Assembly: GCA_002307065.1 (NCBI GenBank)
Contig: DBTN01000004.1
Span: 35,061-90,080 of the forward strand
Origin: Akkermansiaceae bacterium UBA1315
GTDB taxonomy: Bacteria > Verrucomicrobiota > Verrucomicrobiia > Verrucomicrobiales > Akkermansiaceae
Direction: 5' to 3'
Length of the DNA: 55,020 nt
Shown here: in pieces, positions 42,177 to 51,743 of the stretch
Position numbering within the stretch: the stretch's first letter is position 1
How the letters are laid out: each line of letters starts with the position of its first letter
The notes under the pieces: generated by a model
What the model was told of the DNA's origin: nothing
Databases searched by the model: none
The model's input: the letters and a program-made list of their open reading frames with translations, nothing else
Program-made: the position numbers and the translations under genes

Positions 42177-44621
42177 TCACCGGCGGTGGACCGGGAGTTT
42201 GGTGCGTCGGACTGTCGGAGTAGCTTCCGGTGCGGGCTCGACGATGATGGCGCGAGCGGCGCCCTTTTCGGTGACGGGGATGGAATCCGGAGGAGGGAGA
42301 ACGCCAGGGCCGTCGGCCATGCCGCGAGTTCTCGCGGCGACATCGTAGCGGGAATCCATGTCCGCTTGGACATGATCAAGCGTGCGATTGCTGCTGACGA
42401 TGGATGGCTGGATGAAAATCATGAGCTCGGAGCGCTCGACGTCTTTGGTTTTGGTGGAGAAAAGACGGCCGAGTCCGGGAATGTTGCTGAGAACCGGGAT
42501 GCCGGTGACATTGATGCTGTCGTTGGTGGTGATGAGTCCGCCCAATACCACCGTCTGGTTGTTTGGGACGGTGACGGTGGTTAAAATTTCGCGAGTGCCG
42601 ATGATGGGGATGCCTTCCACATCGCCGATGGGCTCGGAAGTGCCGATGACTTCGTCATTGAGAAGAGCGATTTGGAGCGTGATTTCGTGATCCGAGTTTA
42701 CCAGAGGGATCACTTCGAGTTTTAGAACGACGTCGCGGTATTCGATATTGGTGCTAATCCCGGTCGTGGTTCCGCCCTGATAGCTGTTGGTGGGGATGGC
42801 GATGCGGCGGCCGCTGGAAATTACGCCTTTTTGGTTGTTGGCGGTGAAGATGCTTGGGCGAGAGAGGATGGTGAAATTGTCATTGGATTGGAGCAAATTC
42901 ACGTAGGCGCCGAGGCTGGAGCCGATTTGCCCATACAGACTGAGGCCATTCGTTGATGGAAATCCCGAGTCTCCCGTGTCCAAGTCGAAGATCGAGTTGG
43001 GTTGAACGATGGAAACGTTGGGACTGAGAACGGATCCGGCGATTCCTCCGTTGCGTTCGCCGTTGAAGGAGGTGGCCAGCCAATTGACGCCGGTGCGCGT
43101 GTTATCGGTGAGCGAAAGTTGGCCGAAAACCGTGGAGATCATCACCTGATCCGCTTTGACATCGATTTGATCGAGGAGTTTTTCGACGATTTCGACGCTG
43201 GCGGGAGGGCCTTGGACGATGACCGAGTTGGTAATGTTATCGGCGACCAGAAGGGTGCGACCGACGAGCAGGGACTCTGGAGCGGAATTGACGTTCGGAT
43301 CCCCGAGGCTGACGGAGCCGCCCGTGCTGGATCCGGAGCTGCTGTTGGATGAGCTGTTTTGGCTGTTTTGACTCGTGGTCCGACTGGTGTTCTGGGTGGT
43401 GGCGTTTGCGGATCCTGGAGGAGAGTTTCCTGCTCCGCCCGTCGCGCTTTCACCGGTTCCGCTGAAGGCGCGGGTCAAGGCATCGCCAGCGATCGGGAGG
43501 AACTCGGAGACTTTGAGGAAGCTGAGTTTTCTCCGCAGGAAATTGCGCTGATCGCTGCGCGTATCAAATTCGCGGACGAGACCTTCGACGAACAGGAGAT
43601 CGACCGGTCTGCCCATGGCAAAAATCCGATTGGTCCGGGGATCGGGGATGATTTGGACCGGTGTGTCCTCGCCGCTGGAAGTGGCTCCGGATTGACCCGC
43701 GATTTGGGGGATTTCCGCTCCGCCGGGAATCGCCGGGTTCGTTTGGGGCGTTCCGGAGCGCTGGATGCCAGCGGTGGTTTTGTTGGCGTTTTGGCCGGTC
43801 AGCAGTTCGTTGAGAGTCGTGGAAAGCTCGGTGACATCTGCATATTCGACGTTGATGAAGCGGGTGCCGACTTGTGAGGAGGGTTTGTCGATTTCTGCTT
43901 TGAGGTCGATCAGCTTGCGGATGAGTGAAGTGTTTTCCGTGATGACGACCGAGGCTGCGTTTGGCACGGCGGCGATGGAACCGTAGGCGCCGAACTGGCC
44001 GATGATTTGGGTGAAAGTGCGGAGAGCTTCATCGGGTTTGATGTATTTCAGGTTCATCACGTAGGAAATGACCGCGTCGCCTTCGGGCAGTGGATCATTT
44101 TCTGTGAAGACGGCGACGCCCCGGTTCGTCGGGCGAATGCCGCCGGTTGCGAGGGTGAGAATGTCGAGATTCGAATCGGCACCATCCGGGACGAAGACGA
44201 AATTTTCGATGGTGGCGGCTTTTTTGAGAAGTTCTGCGGCTTCCGCGTAGGTCAGGGGGTCTTCGACACTGGCATCTTGGACGAACGAAAATTCGGCGGA
44301 GGATGCGGCGGCGGAGACGATCACGCGGCGGCCGGTATATTTTCGGTAGAGATTGGCGAGGGCGGTGCCGCTGAGTTTCGGTTCGACGATGGCTTCGGTG
44401 ATTTTGGTATCTCCGAGCGTGCTGGGGTTTTGGTCGGCAGCGGCCGCATTGGGAGCGCCTGCGGGAGGGGCGGCAGGTCCGCCGGGAATCGGCACGCCGG
44501 GAGGCAGAAGAATTCCGCCGGGAGCTTCAGGCGTGGGAGGTTGTGCGGTGGCGGGCTCGTCCTGGGAAAACGCCGGGGAAAGGCCGAGCAATAAGATCGA
44601 AATGGGGCGGAGGAGATTCAT
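42177..44621 (-). CDS. gspD: Type II secretion system secretin GspD
   Basis: GspD forms the outer-membrane channel of the T2SS. The 814-residue protein has a signal peptide (about 1-19), a Pro/Ala/Gly-rich linker (20-65), an N0 domain with two to three N1-type ring domains, and the C-terminal secretin domain carrying VPNNQTVVLGGLI and GIPVLSNIPGLGRLF. Between the last ring-domain halves lies an unusual Ser/Asn/Thr/Gly-rich stretch of about 50 residues (around 395-445). It is the last gene of the nine-gene operon, 31 bp after the GspC-like gene. No pilotin gene is seen. Confidence 0.95.
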   Translation of the reverse strand: MNLLRPISILLLGLSPAFSQDEPATAQPPTPEAPGGILLPPGVPIPGGPAAPPAGAPNAAAADQNPSTLGDTKITEAIVEPKLSGTALANLYRKYTGRRVIVSAAASSAEFSFVQDASVEDPLTYAEAAELLKKAATIENFVFVPDGADSNLDILTLATGGIRPTNRGVAVFTENDPLPEGDAVISYVMNLKYIKPDEALRTFTQIIGQFGAYGSIAAVPNAASVVITENTSLIRKLIDLKAEIDKPSSQVGTRFINVEYADVTELSTTLNELLTGQNANKTTAGIQRSGTPQTNPAIPGGAEIPQIAGQSGATSSGEDTPVQIIPDPRTNRIFAMGRPVDLLFVEGLVREFDTRSDQRNFLRRKLSFLKVSEFLPIAGDALTRAFSGTGESATGGAGNSPPGSANATTQNTSRTTSQNSQNSSSNSSSGSSTGGSVSLGDPNVNSAPESLLVGRTLLVADNITNSVIVQGPPASVEIVEKLLDQIDVKADQVMISTVFGQLSLTDNTRTGVNWLATSFNGERNGGIAGSVLSPNVSIVQPNSIFDLDTGDSGFPSTNGLSLYGQIGSSLGAYVNLLQSNDNFTILSRPSIFTANNQKGVISSGRRIAIPTNSYQGGTTTGISTNIEYRDVVLKLEVIPLVNSDHEITLQIALLNDEVIGTSEPIGDVEGIPIIGTREILTTVTVPNNQTVVLGGLITTNDSINVTGIPVLSNIPGLGRLFSTKTKDVERSELMIFIQPSIVSSNRTLDHVQADMDSRYDVAARTRGMADGPGVLPPPDSIPVTEKGAARAIIVEPAPEATPTVRRTKLPVHRR

Positions 44622-44652
44622 GGAAAAAGTGGCGAGTGGAATGGGGAAAGGT

Positions 44653-45285
44653 TTATCGGCGGACCGGGCGGGATTGCTGCTGGATCGTTCCGGTTCCTGG
44701 GGTGTTCCGATTCGTGTTTGAAGTTGCCGGGGGGGGGACGACGCGGACGCGCGGTTGGCGAGCGGGCGTTTGTCCGTTCGGGTTGTTCACGTTTTGGCGG
44801 GGCTGGACCGGGAGGCTTGGATTTTGTTGGCCGGGATTTCCGGTTACGCCGGGTTGGGATTGGCCGGGGTTTGGTTGGGCGTTGGCGGGCGGCGCTTTGA
44901 GCGTGAGAAGCGCAGGGTCAAAGGTGACATTCCCTTGTTTGTTGTTCGTCTGAAGGCGGACGACGGTGCCCAGGGGATCGCCGGGTTTGCGCGTGACGGA
45001 GAGGATGATAAAATCCGATTTTCGATCAGAATCGATGGTGATCCGTTCATCCGGGTTTTTCCGATTGAGCAAGGTCACGCGGTGTCCACCGGCGATGGGC
45101 GAGACGCCGACAAGCGCGTAATCATCGAGCGGGTTGGCTTCGGGGCCCGAGGTGGCAGGGGGAGGTTTGGTGGTGAAGGGCGAATTCGTCCACAGACCGG
45201 TGTAGCGGGTGATCGGTGCTTTTTTCGGCAATTCGGCGGCGGCCATGGCGGCACCGAGGAGGAAAAGGCTAAGGGAAAGTTTCAT
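44653..45285 (-). CDS. GspC/PilP-like periplasmic T2SS component
   Basis: This 210-residue protein starts at ATG 45285. It has a signal peptide or anchor (SLSLFLLGAAMAAA), a central 80-residue region with strand-rich text (YALVGVSPIAGGHRVTLLN) resembling the homology-region domain of GspC/PilP, and a long Pro/Gln/Asn-rich tail (about 130-210) that looks disordered. Position between GspM and GspD suggests the inner-membrane to secretin connector. Direct similarity to GspC is weak, so the assignment is by context. Confidence 0.65.
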   Translation of the reverse strand: MKLSLSLFLLGAAMAAAELPKKAPITRYTGLWTNSPFTTKPPPATSGPEANPLDDYALVGVSPIAGGHRVTLLNRKNPDERITIDSDRKSDFIILSVTRKPGDPLGTVVRLQTNNKQGNVTFDPALLTLKAPPANAQPNPGQSQPGVTGNPGQQNPSLPVQPRQNVNNPNGQTPARQPRVRVVPPPATSNTNRNTPGTGTIQQQSRPVRR

Positions 45286-45305
45286 GGCCGAGATTGCGGG
45301 ACGTT

Positions 45306-45839
45306 TCAGACGGATGGCGCGAGCGGGACGAACCACTGTTCGATGATGGTGGTGCAGTCGATTTTTGTGTCGTCCTCACGATCAGGAGCCATGCGGAGAA
45401 AGGTGGCGGCCCGGAATTGGTCGGGCTGATTCAACCGGTCGAACCACCGGTAAAGGGCTTCTTCGGTGCCGAGCACGGTGAGTTGGATTTTCGCGCGATG
45501 ATAGTGGGCGCCGGTGTCTTGGGTCGGCAGCAGTTTTTGGGTTTTGATGGTTAATCCGGCAGTGCGCGCTTCGGTTTCGGCAAGCTGTTGCAGTTTGGTC
45601 TGAACATCTTGATAAGCGGCGGGTTCGGGCTCGTGTTCTGCAAGCCAGTCCATTTCATCGAGCACCTGTTCACGGCTGGTGCTGAACATTTGCGCGGTGG
45701 CGAGTTTTTGAACGGCTTCGTTCCGTTTGGCTTTCACTTCGATGCGTTTCGTGGCGACGAAGCTGATGCCCAGAAAGTTCGCGATGATGAAGGCCGCACC
45801 GAGGAAGAGGATGAGAAGTTTTTTTTCGCGAGCGGACAT
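45306..45839 (-). CDS. gspM: GspM/PilO-like T2SS assembly platform protein
   Basis: This 177-residue bitopic protein has a single N-terminal helix (residues of about 8-27, LILFLGAAFIIANFLGISFV), a coiled-coil stretch (about 30-100) and a C-terminal ferredoxin-like domain including the LYRWFDRLNQP segment. This is the PilO/GspM plan, in which it dimerises with GspL. It lies 60 bp behind the gspL-like gene and 20 bp before the GspC-like gene. Confidence 0.75.
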   Translation of the reverse strand: MSAREKKLLILFLGAAFIIANFLGISFVATKRIEVKAKRNEAVQKLATAQMFSTSREQVLDEMDWLAEHEPEPAAYQDVQTKLQQLAETEARTAGLTIKTQKLLPTQDTGAHYHRAKIQLTVLGTEEALYRWFDRLNQPDQFRAATFLRMAPDREDDTKIDCTTIIEQWFVPLAPSV

Positions 45840-45899
45840 GGAAAGGACTGCGGGGAGAGAAAGCCGTGGAAGGGCGGATTTGTCGGTAAAAAGGACGAA

Positions 45900-47144
45900 T
45901 CAGGGTTGAACGGGCGGGGTGGCGGACGCGGCGCTGAAGACAAATTCCCATCCACGCGCGGATTGTTGGGGTTCCGGTGTCTGCCAGGTGAATCCGGCGA
46001 GCTCGTTGCTTTGGTTAAGGCGCAGGCTGAATTGGTTCACGGCGGGGGATTGAGGAGCTTCGCCGACGAGTTTGATTTCGTTGGCGCTGATTTCGGCGGT
46101 GCGGAGGCGGAGATTGCTGTTGAGCGGAATGTTGCGGGCGATTCTGCTGAGGATGTCGACCGGTGATTTTTCGACTTCGATCGCTTCCGATAGCTCTTCC
46201 CATTTTGCGAGGTGCTTGGTGTAAGCGGCGGCTTCGGGGGCGGTTGCTTCGGCTTGTTGGAGGAGTTTTTTCGTTTCGGAGCTGTCTTTCCAGAGGCCGA
46301 AGGAGAACCAGGCAATCACGCCGAGGTAGAGGACGGCGGCAGCGGCGAGACCGAGGGTGATGGTCCGGCGGCGTTGTGCGGCGCGGCGAGCGGCGCGGAC
46401 GTCTGCGGGAAGGAGTTTGCTGCGGGGCGACGGGAGGACTGGCGTGGGACGGGGTGAAATTTCCACCGGTAGGTGGAATGCTTCGGTAAGCTCTGCGGAA
46501 GAAACCCCTTCCGCCGCGGTCCAAACGAGGATTTTTGTCGGGTCGCTCGCGATGTGTTGAAGGGAGAGCTGGATCAAGGCGAGGCGGATGTCGCGAATGA
46601 CGGAATCGTCCGGGCTGTGAGAAGAGGAGGTCGTCGCTTGGGAGTAAAGGAGGTGCCCGTCCTTTGAGATGGCAAAAACCCAGCGGCCGAATTCTTTCCA
46701 AAGTCCGATGGCATCACCGGTCAGTGGCAGGGCTCGGGAGGAAATATCGAATTCTTTGGGGCCTCGGGAAGGGATGTCGGCGTCCGTCGGCGGGCGAAGG
46801 AGGAGGGAAACAATCGTCGCCGAGTCGTTTTCGCGGGCGATCACAAAATGATCGGTCAGTTGGCCGGCGAGCGGATCGGGGCGGAGGCCGATGCGTTCGA
46901 TGTGAAGCGTGGCGAGATCGGCAAACATCGCCTCATCCTCGGTTGGGACTTTCAGCGGAACGGTGGTGATCGCTTTGACCGGGAAAAGGAGGATGACGTC
47001 ACCTGCGGGGAATCCGGTCAGTTCCGAAGCCGTTTGAGCTTCCGTGGCGGATTTGAGGGTAAAACCGGTCGTTGGCGAACTGGTCCAGATTTCCCAACCG
47101 GTTTCTCCGGGAAGCAACAGGATATTTTCGGATGATTTACTCAC
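45900..47144 (-). CDS. gspL: GspL-like T2SS protein (PilM/PilN-type fusion)
   Basis: This 414-residue protein starts at GTG 47144 and overlaps the gspK stop by 8 bp. It has a cytoplasmic actin-like N-terminal part (about 1-250, beginning SSENILLLPGETGWEIW), a basic stretch rich in RR and a single helix (around 263-285, GLAAAAVLYLGVIAWFSFG). A periplasmic PilN-like domain follows with a coiled-coil segment. GspL normally binds the GspE ATPase on the cytoplasmic side. gspE and gspF are not present in the window. Confidence 0.8.
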   Translation of the reverse strand: MSKSSENILLLPGETGWEIWTSSPTTGFTLKSATEAQTASELTGFPAGDVILLFPVKAITTVPLKVPTEDEAMFADLATLHIERIGLRPDPLAGQLTDHFVIARENDSATIVSLLLRPPTDADIPSRGPKEFDISSRALPLTGDAIGLWKEFGRWVFAISKDGHLLYSQATTSSSHSPDDSVIRDIRLALIQLSLQHIASDPTKILVWTAAEGVSSAELTEAFHLPVEISPRPTPVLPSPRSKLLPADVRAARRAAQRRRTITLGLAAAAVLYLGVIAWFSFGLWKDSSETKKLLQQAEATAPEAAAYTKHLAKWEELSEAIEVEKSPVDILSRIARNIPLNSNLRLRTAEISANEIKLVGEAPQSPAVNQFSLRLNQSNELAGFTWQTPEPQQSARGWEFVFSAASATPPVQP

Positions 47145-48081
47145 TGGGCAGGATTTCTTCGGTTCGTTCGAGGAGGGCGGGGCGGCCGGTTCGGTTGCGG
47201 AGAATGACGTTGATCTGGCGTTTTGCTCCGGGGGTGTAACCCACACTTACAATCCGGGTTGTGCTGTCTTGGGCGGAAAAGCGCGCCACTATATCCGACC
47301 GGCTGTTGCTGTCGACGCCGATGAGTGAGAGGGCGGCTTCTCGATTTTCGAAAGGGGCGTCATCGGTTGTGCCGCGGATTCCGTCGACGCCGCGGACGGT
47401 GTCGGGAATGATTTGGGCCACTTCGACGGAGACTTCGGCGGCGGCGGCGATGAGTTCAGCGGGTGCGTCATTGACGTCGAGTCCGCCGCTGCTCCAGATG
47501 GTAAACCAATTGCGCCAATCCGGTTTGACGGCCTCGACTTGTTCCATGCCGCGGACCAAGCGGGCTTCCTCAATGTTGTAGAATGGCCGATTGAAGGGTT
47601 GGTTGGTGCGGCCCTGCTCTTCATACCACTGGATTTCCGCGCCATTGAGCGAGGCTTCGTCGTCGCTATCGACCCAATCGGCCAGCGCGTCTGCCACGGC
47701 TTGAGCGGTGTCGAGATCCAGTCCCCAATCGATGAATAAGTTTCGCAGTAAGGATTTGTCTTCGCGAAGAATGATGTAGTTCAGATTGAAACGTCCCCCT
47801 TCGGAAATGAGTTCGACGTCGTATCCTTCGCCAGTTTCCTCGTTGAAATGATGCAGCAGAGGATCGGCGCGTTCGATCAGCGGATTGGCGCCGACTGCGA
47901 CGCCCATTTCCGCGACTTGGCGGGCGCGGGAGCCGTGGACTTTCGAGGTCACCAGTTCCATGTCGAACGAAACGACCCGGAGCGTCGCCATTGCCGCCAT
48001 CGCCAAAATCGCGATCAGCCAGAGCACCGCAATCAATGCGACGCCACGAACGTGACCGGTTTTGGAGCGGTGGTTTTTCAT
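47137..48081 (-). CDS. gspK: Minor pseudopilin GspK
   Basis: This 314-residue protein has the prepilin-like N-terminus HVRGVALIAVLWLIAI, with processing after G13 and, as is typical of GspK, no glutamate at +5. A large globular domain rich in Asp, Glu and Asn follows (including DGIRGTTDDAPF). GspK caps the pseudopilus with GspI and GspJ. It starts 9 bp after the gspJ stop and its end overlaps gspL. Confidence 0.9.
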   Translation of the reverse strand: MKNHRSKTGHVRGVALIAVLWLIAILAMAAMATLRVVSFDMELVTSKVHGSRARQVAEMGVAVGANPLIERADPLLHHFNEETGEGYDVELISEGGRFNLNYIILREDKSLLRNLFIDWGLDLDTAQAVADALADWVDSDDEASLNGAEIQWYEEQGRTNQPFNRPFYNIEEARLVRGMEQVEAVKPDWRNWFTIWSSGGLDVNDAPAELIAAAAEVSVEVAQIIPDTVRGVDGIRGTTDDAPFENREAALSLIGVDSNSRSDIVARFSAQDSTTRIVSVGYTPGAKRQINVILRNRTGRPALLERTEEILPSE

Positions 48082-48090
48082 GGATCCGTT

Positions 48091-48816
48091 CTAGGGCGTG
48101 TTTCCATCGTCGGTGCTTTGAGTTCCCCGCTGAGCCGATTGCGTCATTTGGCGCATGAGCACTTCGGGATTTTGTTTCGATGGCAGCCAGAAAATGTGGC
48201 GGAGTTCTTCGCCTTGGGCACCGAAGGCAAGGACGAGCTCGATTTTGATCGGCAGGCGGCCTTCGATTTCCCAGTCGTATTCCCATTCCAGCGTGTTTCC
48301 GTCGAGCACGCGCCATTCGAAATAAGCGACGTCTTCGAGCAAAACGACCTGCGCAAAGGGCTCGGTGTCGATGGTCTCCGTGGATTGCTCGGTGGATTCG
48401 GAGCCTTCGAGAATTTCGTTTTCGTAATAACTGAGGACGATGTCGAGGTAGCCCGTTCGTTTGCGGACGGTGGAAAGCTGGACGGTTTTGGCGATTCGGT
48501 TTTGTCCGCCCCAGGTGAATCCGAGTGGGACGTTTTGAAGCGTGAGATAGGAAAGGTATTTGCCGCCGGAATCTTCGGATTTTAAGTCGAACCGGGTGTT
48601 TCCCGGGAGGGAGGAGAATCGCTGATTGAGCAGTTCGAAAAACGCCTGATGCAGCATTTCCTCGTTTTGGGATTCGACGACTTTGTTGCCTAGCGCGAGC
48701 GAATTCCGGGCGGTGCCGAAAACCATCCCGACCAAGATCGTCAGCAAAAGCACGGAGAGCACGAGCTCAAGCAACGTGAAACCGGATTTGCGGGAGCTGG
48801 CGGGGGAGACGATCAC
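48091..48816 (-). CDS. gspJ: Minor pseudopilin GspJ
   Basis: This 241-residue protein has the class III prepilin signal RKSGFTLLELVLSVLLL, with cleavage after G12 and E17 at +5, followed by a mostly strand-rich domain. It overlaps gspI by 4 bp. Assignment to J rather than another minor pseudopilin rests on size and on the position between gspI and gspK. Confidence 0.82.
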   Translation of the reverse strand: MIVSPASSRKSGFTLLELVLSVLLLTILVGMVFGTARNSLALGNKVVESQNEEMLHQAFFELLNQRFSSLPGNTRFDLKSEDSGGKYLSYLTLQNVPLGFTWGGQNRIAKTVQLSTVRKRTGYLDIVLSYYENEILEGSESTEQSTETIDTEPFAQVVLLEDVAYFEWRVLDGNTLEWEYDWEIEGRLPIKIELVLAFGAQGEELRHIFWLPSKQNPEVLMRQMTQSAQRGTQSTDDGNTP

Positions 48817-49229
48817 GACGGTTGATACATGCGGCCGTAGCGCCAGGTTTCGACTGAGCGTTCTTGGGCGATTCCGTTTTCGAACCAGTGGGCGGTGACG
48901 CGGACGAGATACATTTCTTGGAGCAGCTCGCCCTTTTCGTTTTCCAAGTTTTCGAGCGCTTGGATTTGTGTGTCGATTTCGATGCCGGTTTCGGCGACGG
49001 TCGTGTTGGTGACGCCGACGGTCAAAGTGGGCTCGGAGATGGCTTCATCGAGAGCGCTTTCCAAGATGCGGGTGATTCGGAGTTCGCGTTGGGCGAGTTC
49101 CGCAGCGGCGCCCATCCGATGGAGGGCGACGGCGAAACCGGTCGCGGCGATGCCAAAAACGGCGAGCGCTAAAACGACTTCCAGCAAAAGAAAGCCGCGT
49201 TTCATGGAGGAGTTACGCGTGGATTTCAT
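48813..49229 (-). CDS. gspI: Minor pseudopilin GspI
   Basis: This 138-residue protein has the prepilin signal MKRGFLLLEVVLALAVFGI, cleavage after G12 and E17 at +5, and a C-terminal strand (YLVRVTAHWFENG) typical of GspI. It overlaps gspH and gspJ by 4 bp each, showing tight translational coupling. Confidence 0.85.
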   Translation of the reverse strand: MKSTRNSSMKRGFLLLEVVLALAVFGIAATGFAVALHRMGAAAELAQRELRITRILESALDEAISEPTLTVGVTNTTVAETGIEIDTQIQALENLENEKGELLQEMYLVRVTAHWFENGIAQERSVETWRYGRMYQPS

Positions 49230-49801
49230 CGGACTTCCATCGCAGTGTCGCGCACGGTAGCGGTGAGCGGGTGGTACGTGTCTTCGAGCCAGCCTTGATC
49301 GACGACGAGTCGGATCGAAACCGGTTCGGACAGGCCATCAGGATCGAACCGCCAGATCTGGGGTTTTCCTTGAGCGAGAGGCACCCAGGCGTCGGAATTC
49401 CAGCGGCGGAGAGACGTTCCCATGTGATTGGGGAGGGAAAGTTCGTCGCGGACCGGTTGGCGGCCTTTGGGGGTGTCTTCGAGGACTTCACGTCCGCCGA
49501 TGGAGTTTCCTAGGGCGGTGGTTTTTCGGTCGCTCCCCGCTTCCGCCAAAGGCAGCAGGCGGATTTTTCCGGGGAGGAATTCGAGGGCGTAAGGCGTTTG
49601 TTGAAGGATGGAAATCGTTCGGGCGCGTTTGGCAAAAACCTCGATTTTTCCGCCGGTGTCGCGCAGCTCGCGTTCGGCTGAGGAGAAAACCATCAGTCCG
49701 ACAGCGCCGCCAGTGATGATCGCGGCGATCGCGAGCACCATGACGATTTCCAGAAGCGTGAATCCACGCCGGAAATTATTCGTCCTGGCTGCTGAGGTCA
49801 T
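49226..49801 (-). CDS. gspH: Pseudopilin GspH
   Basis: This 191-residue protein has the prepilin signal FRRGFTLLEIVMVLAIAAI, with cleavage after G13 and E18 at +5, and then a strand-rich domain with RTISILQQTPYALEF, as in GspH/FimT proteins. It overlaps gspG by 26 bp and gspI by 4 bp. Confidence 0.85.
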   Translation of the reverse strand: MTSAARTNNFRRGFTLLEIVMVLAIAAIITGGAVGLMVFSSAERELRDTGGKIEVFAKRARTISILQQTPYALEFLPGKIRLLPLAEAGSDRKTTALGNSIGGREVLEDTPKGRQPVRDELSLPNHMGTSLRRWNSDAWVPLAQGKPQIWRFDPDGLSEPVSIRLVVDQGWLEDTYHPLTATVRDTAMEVR

Positions 49802-50216
49802 CTTCGGATCCTTCGGTGCCGTCTGGGCCGACGCTGATGATTTCGAAATCCGATGCGTTTTTACGGCCCGGGAAATTGTAGCGGTAAGGATTTCCCCATG
49901 GATCGTTCGGGATTTTGCTCATCACTTGGATCCACTTGCGCGGGGCAGGGGTGCTGGTCGGTTTGTTTTGCAGCGAGGTGAGGCCTTGTTGAGTGGTCGG
50001 GAAGCTGCCGCCGTTCAGTTTGTACATCGCGAGGGCGCTTTCGAAGCTTTTGAAATCGGTATCAACTTGGCTGAGCTTTGCCGAATCACCAATTTTCCGC
50101 ATCGAGAAGATTGCACCACCAGTGATCATGGCGATGATTCCGAGCACGATAACCATTTCTAAAAGCGTGAAACCGGCCGAGCGGCGGGACCGTGAGGATG
50201 GATTTTGAATTTTCAT
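49776..50216 (-). CDS. gspG: Major pseudopilin GspG
   Basis: This 146-residue protein starts at ATG 50216 (an in-frame start 30 bp upstream is less likely). It carries RSAGFTLLEMVIVLGIIAM with cleavage after G15 and E20 at +5. The mature part ends in DPWGNPYRYNFPG and a C-terminal Asp-rich loop (SVGPDGTEGSEDDL), the calcium-binding signature of GspG. It is the first gene of the operon, with its promoter probably in the 156-bp divergent gap before the synthase gene at 50373. Confidence 0.94.
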   Translation of the reverse strand: MKIQNPSSRSRRSAGFTLLEMVIVLGIIAMITGGAIFSMRKIGDSAKLSQVDTDFKSFESALAMYKLNGGSFPTTQQGLTSLQNKPTSTPAPRKWIQVMSKIPNDPWGNPYRYNFPGRKNASDFEIISVGPDGTEGSEDDLSSQDE

Positions 50217-50372
50217 CAATCGTAATAGGGAAGTGTCGGGAGACACACTGTCAGGGATGAAAACCCCGCGCGACCGAAAAGTTGTCGGAAAAATCCGGAG
50301 GATGATCGATCGTCACGGGGAATTCCTTGCCAGCGGGCTCAGATTTTCAGACCCCTTGTGTCTAATTTGATC

Positions 50373-51596
50373 ATGAACAAAGTCCTTTTAATCGGAGCCG
50401 GCGGCGTCGGCAGCGTTGTCGCCCACAAGTGCGCCATGGTGCCGGAAGTTTTCGGCGAGATCACTCTGGCGTCCCGAACGCTTTCAAAATGCGATGCGAT
50501 CGCTGCGGAAGTCAAAATGCGCACGGGTCGAGAAATCGCGACCGCGCAGGTGGATGCCGATGACGCGGTGCAAACGGCCGAGCTGATTCGCAAGACCGGT
50601 GCGACTCTGGTGATCAACGTCGCCTTGCCGTATCAGGATTTGAACATCATGGATGCCTGCCTTGCAGCGGGTTGTGATTATTTGGATACGGCGAACTACG
50701 AGCCGCTGGACGTCGCGAAATTCGAATATTCGTGGCAGTGGGCGTATCAGGAGCGATTTGAGAAAGCGGGCTTGTCCGCGCTGCTGGGGTCTGGCTTCGA
50801 CCCGGGTGTGACGAACGTTTTCACCGCATGGGCGCTGAAGCACCATTTCGACGAGATCCACACGCTCGACATCATCGACGTCAATGGAGGCAATCACGGC
50901 AAAGCGTTTGCGACGAATTTCAACCCGGAAATCAACATCCGCGAAGTGACCGCACCGTGCCGCCACTTTGAAAACGGAGATTTTGTGGAAACGGACCCGA
51001 TGTCCAAGCATCAGGCGTTCACCTGTCCCGATGGAGTCGGAACATACGAAATCTATCGGATGTATCACGAGGAGTTGGAATCGCTGGTGAAGCACATCCC
51101 GACGATCCGCCGCGCGCAGTTCTGGATGTCATTTTCTCCTAACTACCTGAAACACCTTGAGGTGCTTCAAAACGTCGGCATGACCCGGATCGATCCGGTC
51201 GTCTACAACGGCGTGGAAATCGTTCCGCTGCAATTCCTGAAAGCCGTTCTTCCCAATCCGGGCGATCTTGGCCAATCGACGAAAGGCCGCACCTGCATCG
51301 GCAACGTGATGACCGGTTTGAAAGACGGAAAACCAAAGGCGATTTACATTTATAACATCTGCGATCACGAAGCCTGCTTCGCCGAAGTCGGGTCCCAAGC
51401 GATCTCTTACACGACGGGCGTGCCAGCGATGATCGGTGCGAAACAAATGCTCACCGGTGGCTGGAAGAAGCCTGGCGTGTGGAATATCGAGCAGCATGAC
51501 CCGGACGCCTTCATGGCGGATCTGAATGTGCACGGATTGCCTTGGCAGGTCATTGAACTGACTCCCGAGCAGGCAACGCTGTTTGAAATTCCCTAA
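50373..51596 (+). CDS. Carboxynorspermidine synthase (saccharopine dehydrogenase family)
   Basis: This 407-residue NAD(P)-dependent reductase has the Rossmann motif VLLIGAGGVGSVVAHK at the N-terminus. Further segments such as TANYEP, GFDPGVTNVF and IDVNGGNHGKAFATNF match the carboxynorspermidine/carboxyspermidine dehydrogenase branch, which condenses a diamine with aspartate semialdehyde. The decarboxylase nspC, normally next in the pathway, is not adjacent. A lysine-pathway saccharopine dehydrogenase is a less likely alternative. The ATG at 50373 is preferred over the GTG at 50358. Confidence 0.87.
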   Translation: MNKVLLIGAGGVGSVVAHKCAMVPEVFGEITLASRTLSKCDAIAAEVKMRTGREIATAQVDADDAVQTAELIRKTGATLVINVALPYQDLNIMDACLAAGCDYLDTANYEPLDVAKFEYSWQWAYQERFEKAGLSALLGSGFDPGVTNVFTAWALKHHFDEIHTLDIIDVNGGNHGKAFATNFNPEINIREVTAPCRHFENGDFVETDPMSKHQAFTCPDGVGTYEIYRMYHEELESLVKHIPTIRRAQFWMSFSPNYLKHLEVLQNVGMTRIDPVVYNGVEIVPLQFLKAVLPNPGDLGQSTKGRTCIGNVMTGLKDGKPKAIYIYNICDHEACFAEVGSQAISYTTGVPAMIGAKQMLTGGWKKPGVWNIEQHDPDAFMADLNVHGLPWQVIELTPEQATLFEIP

Positions 51597-51743
51597 GCAA
51601 GAGGTAGATCGAGCGTCAGATTGGTTCTTTGAGGGAATTTCCACTTGTCAGGCATTCCAGCCGGTTCCATTCTAGCGAAGGGATAGACACAGTGGATTTC
51701 CCGAAATTTTATCACGTCGGCGTTTTCGCCAAGTTCTTCGCAT

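Noticed and set aside
42085..42348. 87-codon plus-strand frame overlapping the gspD 3' end
   Set aside because: Most of it is antisense to gspD and it has no domain or ribosome-binding site.
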